Assembly (NCBI GenBank): GCA_031772625.1
Contig: CM062818.1
Coordinates: 1,278,304,277-1,278,368,276, forward strand
DNA length: 64,000 nucleotides
Source: Pinus tabuliformis
Taxonomy: Eukaryota; Streptophyta; Pinopsida; Pinales; Pinaceae
Reading direction: 5' to 3'
Shown piece by piece: positions 56,009 through 64,000 of this stretch; within the stretch, counting starts at the first letter, position 1; the number at the start of each line of letters is the position of its first letter. The notes beneath the pieces were generated by a model, which was not told where the DNA came from, ran no database searches, and worked only from the letters and a program-made list of their open reading frames with translations. The translations under genes and the position numbers were made by a program.

Positions 56009-59000
56009 GTGGGAGCAATGGCGGAAGATGGTAAGTTTAGGGTCGTGAAATTTAATGGCCAAAACTTCTCGCTATGGAAGATGCAGATCGAAGATTATCC
56101 GTATCAAAAAAATCTGTACCTACCATTGAGCGGAAAAACAAAGAAGTCGATGGCTATGACAGATGAAGAATGGAACCTTCTCGATAGAAAGGCACTCGGA
56201 ACAATACGGTTGTGCCTCGCTGCGTCAGTCACCTTCAACATTTCGAAGGAAACAATGACGGAGGGTTTGATTCAGGCGTTGTCGAAACTATATGAAAAAC
56301 CCTTGGCCTCATACAAGGTATTTCTTATGAAACGGTTATTTAATATGAAGATGTCAGAAGGTGGATCTGTTGCAGATCATTTAAATGATTTTAATACAGT
56401 TACAAGACTTCAGTTAATTTTTGTAGGGGTAAACTTTGAAGATTAAGTTAGAGCTCTATTATTTTTGTGCTCATTACCAGAAAGTTGGAATGGTTTAGTA
56501 ATGGCCATTAGTAACTCTGTCTCTGGATCTAGTACTTCAAAGTCTGATGATGTTGTCGGTGCTATCCTTAGTGAGGAAATGCGACGGAAAAGCTTCGGTG
56601 AGACATCGGGTAATGCTTTGAGTGCAGACTCTAGGGGAAGAAAAATGGAAAGAGGAAAGAGCTCAGGATATCGCAGTAAATCAAGGAAAGGCAGATCTAA
56701 GTCCAGATCGGGGATAGTGTGCTGGAAATGTGGAAAGAAAGGAAACCTAAAGAAAGACTCTAGATCTCGAAAGGGAAAAGAAGGAGATGCACAATAAGAA
56801 AACAATCATGAAGCAAATGTGACAGGTGAGGTGTTACAAGATGCTTTGATTCTTTCTTTCGAAAATATTACTGATTCCTAGGTGGTAGATTCAGGGGCCT
56901 CATTCCATGCCACACCTGATAAGAAATACTTTCATGACTATTCAAGGAGATTTTGGACAAGTTCGTTTGGGTGATGATAAACCTTGTAAAATTTTTGGAA
57001 TGGGTAAGGTTCTTGTAAAATAGCAGAATGGAAACCAATGGCTACTAAAGGAGGTAAGGCATGTTCCAGATCTGAAGAAAAATCTGATTTCAACAGGGTA
57101 GTTAGGCGATAAATGTTGTGTGACAACTTTCACAGATAAAGCTTGGAGGGTCACCAAAGGAGCCCTGGTAATAGCAAAAGGCAAAAAGGTTGGTACATTG
57201 TATTTATGCAATGGTATTTCTAACTCTGTTAATGCTTTAACTTCCAAAGGAGCAGATGCAGTATTATGGCATCATAGGCTCGGACACATGAGTGAAAAGG
57301 GGATGAATATTCTTCACTCAAGGAATTTGTTGCCAAGTTTGAAGAATGTTGATTTGGACTTCTGTGAGAATTGCATTTATGGAAAACAGAAGAGAGTCAT
57401 ATTTCTCAGAGTTGGGAAAGAAAAGAAGAGTGAAAAATTAGAGCTTGTGCATACAGATGTATGGGCACCTGCTCTGGTATCATCTCTCGGTGGCTCTCGT
57501 TATTATGTTACTTTCATTGATGATACAACTAGAAAAACTTGGATTTATTGTATTAAGAATAAATCTGATGTATTTTATACTTTCAAGAAATGGAAAGCTT
57601 TGGTTGAGATTGAGATATGAAAGAAATTAAAGTGTCTCAAATCAAACAATGGAGGTGAATATTGCAGCAAAGAGTTTGATAGGTACTGTTTAGAGCATGG
57701 AATTTTCAGAGGGAAGATAGTTCCAAGAACACCACAAGAAAATGGTGTGTCGGAAAGGATGAACAGAACAATCATGGAGCGTGCAAGGTGCATGAGATTG
57801 CATGTAGGATTGCCTTTATAGTTTTGGGCAGATGCTGTAGATACTACTGTTTATCTAATAAATAGAGGGCCTTCAAGTTCCTTGGATGGTGGTGTTCCAG
57901 AGGAAGCATGGATAGGTAAAAAGGTAAACTACTCCTCTTTAAAGCCTTTTGGTTGTGAGGCCTTTGTCCATATTGAAAAATAAAATAGAACAAAGCTTGA
58001 GGAAAAGTCAAAGAAATGTACCTTTATTGGATATGCTGTTAATGATTTTGGTTATCACTTATATTATTACGAAAATCGCAAAATCATTAGGAGCAGAGAT
58101 GTAATATTCAATGAAAAAGGTCTTGTGTAAGAATCAGTTGCAGGAAAAGAAACAGGAAAAAGAAAACAAGGAATACGCAGTTCTTGATGAAATCACTGAA
58201 AAAGTAAAGGTGCCTGAAAATAATAATAATCAACAACCACAACAACAGAAACCGCCACAACAGCAACAGGCACCCCAAACACCTGAAAGTGGTGTTAGAA
58301 GATCTACCAGGATAAGTAGACCCCCTAAACGATACTCTCCTTCATTATATTATTTATTGCTAATTGATTTTGGTGAACCTGAATGTTATGAAGAACCAAT
58401 GAAGGTTGAAAGCAGGAAGAAGTGGGAGCTAGCCATGGAAGAAGAGATGGACTCCTTAATGCATAACCAGACTTGGTACTTAGTCACGTTGCCTGTAGGT
58501 AAAACTACATTGCAGAATAAATGGGTTTACAAGCTGAAGGAAGAAGATGGAGGAAAATAGAGGTACAAAGCTAGACTTGTGGTGAAGGGGTTCGCACAGA
58601 AGAAAGGTATTTATTTTGATGAAATATTTTCTCTTGTTGTTAAAATGACTACAATCATAACTATTCTAAGTCTAGTAGCAGCTGAAGATTTGCATCTTGA
58701 GCAGTTAGATGTAAAGACAACCTTTCTCCATGGGGATTTGGAGGAAGAGATATATATGCAGCAGCCATAAGGATATGAGGTAGAAGGGAAGGAGAAACTA
58801 GTGTGCAAGTTGAATAAGAGCTTGTATGGCTTAAAACAGGCTCCAAGGCAGTGGTATCTAAAATTTAACCAGTTTATGTTTGAACAAGGTTATACTAGAT
58901 GTCACTCTGATCATTGTGTTTATCTGAGAAAGAAAAATGATGGTAGTTATATTATATTGTTATTGTAAGGAGATGACATTCTTGTTGTAGGGTCTAACAT

Positions 59001-59928
59001 GCAAGAAATAAATGTGATCAAAAGAAAATTGTCAAATTCATTTGCAATCAAGGATTTGGGAGCTGCAAAACAAATCCTTGGTATGAGAATAACTAGAGAC
59101 AGGAAAAACCGCAAATTAACATTGTCTCAAAATGATTACATACAAAAGGTGTTGAAAAGATTTAATATGCACAATGCAAAACCAGTTAGTACACCTTTTG
59201 CTAGCCATTTCAAACTTAGTAAGGAAATGTGCCCAAAGACCCAAGAAGACATGGATTATATGTCTAAAGTTCCATATGCATCAGCAGTTGGAAGCTTAAT
59301 GTATGCAATGGTCTACACAAGGCCTGATATTGCACATGTAGTGGGAGTTGTAAGCAGGTACATGAACAATCCAGGAAAGGAACATTGGATGGCAATGAAA
59401 TGGATTCTCAGATATTTGAAAGGTACCACAAATCAAGAAGTATGATTTGGTGGTTCAAACATTTTTCTACAGGGATATGTTGATGTAGATATGGCAGGTG
59501 ACATAGATAATAGGAGGAGAACTACAGGATATGTATTTACTGTTGGTGGAACAACTGTCAGTTGGGTTTCAAAAATCCAAAGTTTTGTTGCAATTTCAAC
59601 AAGAAAAGCATAGTATGTTGCTGCTACAGAGGCTAGTAAATAAATGATTTGGTTACAAAGGTTTATGGGTGAATTGGGTAAGGAGCATGATATGGGCACG
59701 TTCTACAGTGATAGCAAAAGTGCCATTCATCTTGCAAAGAACTCAGCATTTCATTCTAGGACTAAACACATACAGCTCAAGTACCATTTCATATGATCAG
59801 TGTTGGAAGATGGAGAGTTGAAGCTGGAAAAGATACACACTAGCCAGAATCCTGCAGATATGATAACAAAAGTTGTAACCAAGGAGAAACTGAGAATATT
59901 CTTAGTTTCAATTGGTCTTCAAGGATGA
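56009..59928 (+). pseudogene. Copia gag-pol polyprotein, broken
   Basis: Opens at 56009 with gag (FNGQNFSLWKMQIEDY; in-frame stop at 56444-56446). The zinc knuckle is at 56718 (CWKCGKKGN; its His and last Cys are replaced). Protease VVDSGASFHATP is at 56880-56917 and the integrase zinc finger HHRLGHMSEKG at 57270. The integrase core starts near 57445 (HTDVWAP, then ENGVSERMNRT with the Glu). RT follows from about 58390 (NKWVYKLKEEDGGK; QLDVKTTFLHGDLEEEIYM; SLYGLKQAPRQW). The RT YVDD box reads stop-Gly-Asp-Asp near 58966-58977. RNase H (FYSDSKSAIHLAKN) ends at TGA 59926-59928. At least a dozen in-frame stops, and a frame change between 58100 and 58200, make it inactive. Confidence 0.94.
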
Positions 59929-60024
59929 TGATGGAGATGAGAAATAGACAGGTCCAAAGAGGAGTCATTGTCCAGCAAATGAAGCAGCGGTGGAGTTGCT
60001 ACAATCATTCTCCAAGTGGGAGAT

Positions 60025-60622
60025 TGTTGTGTGTGGAGCAAGATTGTTCAGAGGTCTTTGTTTTAGCTGGATGTATACCCCAGGAAGTCTATACACCCCT
60101 CCACACAGGGGGTGCGGGGGGGACTTGTCCCCCCCGCGGGGGTCCGGGGGCCAGTGGTGCCCCAACGAGGGCTCGGGGGCAGCGCCCCCAAAGCTAAAAA
60201 CAGATGTAGAATTGCCTTGCAAAAGTATAGTAATTTCTAGTCAATCTGGGCCGTTCATTAGGCAGATGATCTAACGGTAGAAATTATGTTTAGTTTGGGG
60301 TTTTTTTCCCTAGAAGGAAACCCCTCTCTTTGTATGAGGGCATTGTATTTGAGGCTATGTAACATATGTGTATTCTGTGAGCGAGAAACAAAGAGGTGAG
60401 ATTGTGAGAGAAAACAAAGGATATTACAGTGAATTTGTTGTAGGTTGTGTCTTTTCATTTTGCTAGATAATAGAAAGTAAGGACTAGTTGTTCGGGGTGG
60501 ACGTAGCCCAAACTGGGTGAACCACGTATATCTATGTCTCTCTTGTTTTATGTGTTTTCTGTGTTTATATTTCTGCAATATTTTATGTGTTCCATTGCTC
60601 CGTAATATATAATTTTCTAACA
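60025..60622 (+). repeat. Copia 3' LTR (~598 bp)
   Basis: Begins TGTTGTGTGTGG after the purine tract CAAGTGGGAGAT and ends TTTTCTAACA at 60622. It contains an unusually GC-rich block at 60093-60190 with the palindrome GGGGGCAGCGCCCCC (60174-60188). Confidence 0.9.
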
Positions 60623-61668
60623 AGTGACCACTCCCTTTTACCACTTATAGTTTCTACCTCACCCGAAATACCACTTCCACTTATAAACCCATAATTCTTC
60701 TTGGTTAATGTCCGGACTTGTTCACGCCCAATGATCATAGATCTTCAACCATCGACGACTACGATGGCTTCTCCAGATTCCTCTTCCACCAGCGTTTCTG
60801 GTTAATCTCCACCATTCATTCCTTCATTCAAATATACACAATTTAATCTTATCCACTTACCATATGACAACCTCGTGCATTGATCTCCGAGATGCAATAG
60901 TTCCTGTGTACTCACACCTCACTTTTTCATTCGTCCCTTTTCTTGACTTCGTTATTTCTTCAATGTTTTCCTGTGGTTTTGGGTTTCTTCAGGGTTTCAT
61001 TCTTCCACTTCTGCTACTCAACTCACTCCTAAGCTTGACCTCTACGAATTCTCACATCACAGTCTCTCCAGAGCTTCACTCTGATCCTTCAACTGGATTC
61101 AAAGACCCACTATGATTCCTCTGAATCATTCTCCTCTCTATGTTTCGCCGAATTCTTCCTGCACACAACTATTACAGAATTCTGATTCACTATAATTCAA
61201 CACTCGAAACACACTTATACAGGTTTGAAATTAACCTCTGTATTTATAAATATAACAATGATTACAGAATGAGACTCTCTGTCTCTCAGGCCTGATCTTG
61301 AATATCAGTGGCCTCCTTTTCTTACAATTTTCCTGTAGGCTTATATTTATACCAGAAAGGTTCTGTTGAAATAATTCTTGTTCAGATCCTTAATCCACTG
61401 AACTGACTATTAAATGTCCTCTAATTCCACTTATAACTCCAGTTAATCCCTAAGAATCCTCTCTATTTCCTTGAATAATGAAACTACCTTGAGAGTTATA
61501 ATTGACTTCTAACTCTCTCGTCATTATTAACCACTCATGTTCTTCTTCATTCGAGAGCATTTACAAAATATCTCACATTATCTAATTAGTTCCTATCCTA
61601 CTCACTCAAAAGTGTAAATATTACATTAATGTAACACTTAGGAATCCAACTTCCTTAAAACACATTAC
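60623..61668 (-). repeat. Probable 3' LTR of the terminal gypsy element
   Basis: On the minus strand a purine tract (CATAGGGGGG, near 61670-61680) is followed by TGTTTTAAGGAAGTTGG at about 61667, the expected junction of interior and 3' LTR. A TATAAATA-type box occurs near 61245. The far end is not resolved because it abuts the copia 3' LTR. No second LTR is inside the window. Confidence 0.5.
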
Positions 61669-62330
61669 CCCCCTATGTCTACTAAAATACAATAATTTTC
61701 TCTTGGGTTGAATGCTCTTGCATCAGACTCCCAAAGTAGAAAATATTCATGATCTCCTGATCATGTGTCTTCATAAGTTGATAGAAAACCTCTAGGGTCC
61801 CAAACTTTAGTTTGTAGCTACCCAAATGCCTTGCACCTTTGTTGTTGATGTATGTCTGCTGTATTTTGTTTCATCTTCCTCTCCTTGTCAATCAGGTTCA
61901 AGATCGATTGATCAGGATAAGCGACAACCGTCCGATCGAGCACCAGATCAATGATCCTAATTTGATCGGAGATTGGAAAAATGGAGTAGCACTGTGGAAG
62001 TGGTTTGGGAGTGTGAACAAAATGATAATTATAGTTGATGATGAATGTTTTTTGAAGTCCAATTTAAGTGCTCAGTCAGGTTTTTCCCGTGTATTCCGAT
62101 AGAGTTGAAGTCCTGGGTTAAAGGTAAGTTTATATGTATTTCTATAAAAAGGGGTGTAATATAAATAATGTGTGGATAAGTTTTATGGGTTAGTCTTACA
62201 CATAACCAAAGTTAAGAGCGGTAAGGTTATATACCTATGCGGCTAAGGGGTAATGAAGGTTTATGAAGGTGAATGAGTCATGATAGAAAGGAAAGGATGG
62301 ATTAAGGGTTAGACTTGGTTAGTCTATAAG
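61669..62330. other. Region between integrase and LTR, no domain recognised
   Basis: A plus-strand frame at 61839-62102 and the minus-strand sequence show no known domain. An AT-rich stretch at 62120-62330 looks unlike gypsy coding sequence, so an unrecognised insert or deletion junction probably lies here. Confidence 0.35.
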
Positions 62331-64000
62331 TTATTCTATAGAGATTAAGAAAGGGGCCTTAATCATATTCTTAATGAAGATTTGACTCCTTAGTGAGTTA
62401 AAATTCTTGGGACAAATGTGCTTATGCATTTTACATGCATACTGTGGGTGTAAGCGAGGGTAACCCTGCATCAATTTTCTACCATACAAGGCTTCAAAAG
62501 TGCTCATTTTTGTGGATCTTTGATAATTTTTATTGTAAGCAAACTCTACCAAAATGCAGAAAATCCTCCCAATTGGTGGGTCTATCCATGACATACATTC
62601 TCATCATGTCCTCTAGAATCTAGTTTATTCCCACTGTTTGTCCATCTGTTTGAGGATGATATGCCATGATAAAATTTCGTTGAGTTACCATTCCCCAAAA
62701 CAATGAATTCCATAATTTTATATTGAATTTGGAATCCCTATCTGACACTATTATATTGGGTACTCCATTTAATCAAAAAATCTCCTTCATAAAGATATTA
62801 GAAATATGTGTTGTACCATAACTGGATTGTACCAGTATGAAATGGGTTCCCTTACTTAAAGTGTCCACCACTACCATGATGGAGTCGTGCTCCATCTCTG
62901 TCCTCGGTATTCCTATGATAAAAATCTAAAAATATTATTTCCCATTTCCATTCTGGAATAAGTAGTGGATTCCACAACCCAACATGGTGTTCATATTAAA
63001 CTTTGATCTGTTGGAAATCTAAACATTTTAATAAATATTTAGGCGACTTTTTCGAAAAGAAATTATTTCTTAGTGTTGTAATCATATTTTGTACCCAGGA
63101 TGTCTTGCATAACGTTTCTTATGATCATCAAGTGTCTTTTATTTTAGGTCATGTACATTGGAAGCATACAATCATTTTCTTGAAATCAACATTTTTTCAA
63201 AATTTTCTGCATAACCAAGAATATTATTTGTTGTAATTTTTGTTGAATTTCCAATTATTTTGGGTCACTGGTTATGGAATTCCTAATTTTCTATATCAAA
63301 TCTTTATTAACACTGCTAATAGACACTTCCATTAGAGTATAGACATGTCTACTAAAAGTGTGTGCTATCCTGTTTTCTTTCTTTTTTGTGTGTCTAATGT
63401 CAAATTCAAACTCACTAAGAAATTCCATGCACCTTGCTTGTTTGGCATTGAGATCAGGTTGGACGAAGATATATCTTAGGCTAATATGATCAGTTACCAA
63501 AGTGAATTTCTTTGCTAACAAATAATTCCTCCACATCTTTAAGAAATGTATGACAACAACTATCTCTAAATCGTATAAAGCATAATTCTTTTCATGTGTT
63601 TGAAACTTTATGGACTCGTAAGCTATCATTGGATTTTCTTGCATTAAAAATACCCCTAGCTCCTCCATACACACATTGGTGCAAACTATAAATTTTTTCT
63701 TTGGATCTACAGGTTTTAATATGGGAGCTACTGTGAGTAGATGTTTCAACTTATAAAAACTCTCCTGACATTTGGTAGTCCATTCAAATTTTACTCCCTT
63801 TTTTTCTATAAGGATGTGATAGGATATGCTAGCTTCAAGAATCCCTCTATAAATATTTGGTAGTATCTTGTCATTCACATAAATGAATGAACAATAGATA
63901 CATCCTTTGGTATGGTCCAATTTACCATGGCCCTATCCTTCTCACGATCCACTCATTAGGGGAGTTTTGAGGTCTAAAATCGGCCTCCCAAGAAAAATGT
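62331..64000 (-). pseudogene. Ty3/gypsy pol remnant (RT/RNase H-integrase), runs off window
   Basis: From the right edge, the minus strand encodes RNase H (63291-63920: PILKPVDPKKKFIVCTNV with the first catalytic Asp replaced by Asn, then LVTDHISLRYIF and FDIRHTKKKENRIAHTFSR). A broken zinc-finger region follows, then the integrase core (SIMVVVDTLSKGTHFI near 62850; NIIVSDRDSKF near 62730; YHPQTDGQT near 62650, where the catalytic Glu reads Val). The 62331-62594 frame carries FAYNKNYQRST and FEALYGRK. RT lies beyond the right edge. Several stops make it inactive. Confidence 0.88.

Larger units (their letters stand above)
55847..60622 (+). mobile_element. Ty1/copia retrotransposon, 5' LTR truncated, defective
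   Basis: Contains the end of a 5' LTR (55847-55942), primer site, gag, protease, integrase, RT and RNase H in copia order, a purine tract and a full ~598-bp 3' LTR. Integrase lies before RT, which separates copia from gypsy. The gag and pol resemble Tork/Tnt1-type elements, though the clade is a judgement. No target duplication can be checked because the left end is missing. The 95 comparable LTR bases show about six differences. Confidence 0.93.

Noticed and set aside
59965..60274. Three overlapping frames of 85-94 codons around the copia 3' LTR
   Set aside because: They cross the GC-rich LTR block and have no family resemblance. The LTR structure explains the sequence.
61839..62102. 87-codon plus-strand frame near the gypsy 3' end
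   Set aside because: No recognised domain, and opposite in strand to the surrounding gypsy element. Left as unassigned sequence.

Overview
The window looks like nuclear intergenic DNA of a seed plant with a repeat-rich genome. Almost everything recognisable is a plant transposable element: Ty3/gypsy and Ty1/copia retrotransposons with initiator-tRNA-Met type primer sites, a TRIM, and CACTA DNA transposons. The few host-like pieces resemble plant genes (chloroplast SufB, an ANP/NPK1-type MAPKKK, an LRR receptor kinase). I found no complete intact host gene, no rRNA or tRNA gene, no CRISPR array and no bacterial-type operon. The species cannot be named from the sequence.

Layout. 1-2.7 kb is AT-rich DNA running into a diverged short-repeat block. 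That block is split by two minus-strand LTR elements: a full-length but dead chromovirus (2.69-8.68 kb) and a 2.06 kb non-autonomous element (8.81-10.87 kb). From 11.5 to 19.3 kb there is a small inverted-repeat element, a GC-rich promoter-like island, two possible host exon remnants and a 1.56 kb solo LTR. A decayed gypsy element starts at its primer site near 19.32 kb. It is split at 20,993/28,395 by a 7.4 kb CACTA element with matched ends and an AAG target duplication.

The CACTA element is the most informative object. It carries a continuous decayed stretch of SufB and two short exons of an ANP/NPK1-like MAPKKK that have become parts of tandem arrays. It also carries a 2.5 kb composite repeat made of ~150-bp monomers, a TA-centred palindrome and a ~750-bp polypurine tract. 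A second copy of that composite repeat lies at 41.1-43.3 kb, outside the CACTA element.

28.4-40.8 kb holds the rest of the split gypsy element, an LRR-kinase fragment, a 2 kb degenerate minisatellite, a lone CACTA end and another decayed gypsy element (36.0-39.8 kb). That gypsy element is interrupted by a 294-bp insertion with a 12-bp target duplication and by a nearly intact 715-bp TRIM. At 43.74-44.01 kb there is a convincing last exon of an unidentified minus-strand gene. 44-49.4 kb is mostly AT-rich with small tandem arrays. 49.4-53.0 kb is a 3.5 kb minus-strand LTR element. 54.0-55.8 kb is the 3' part of another gypsy element. It abuts a near-complete but stop-ridden copia element (55.85-60.62 kb) that has lost most of its 5' LTR. 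The window ends in a further minus-strand gypsy element that runs off the right edge.

The parts do not form a pathway. They record repeated insertion, nesting, gene-fragment capture and decay. The TRIM (about 2% LTR divergence by eye) is the youngest datable insertion; the 2.69 kb chromovirus (about 8%) is much older.
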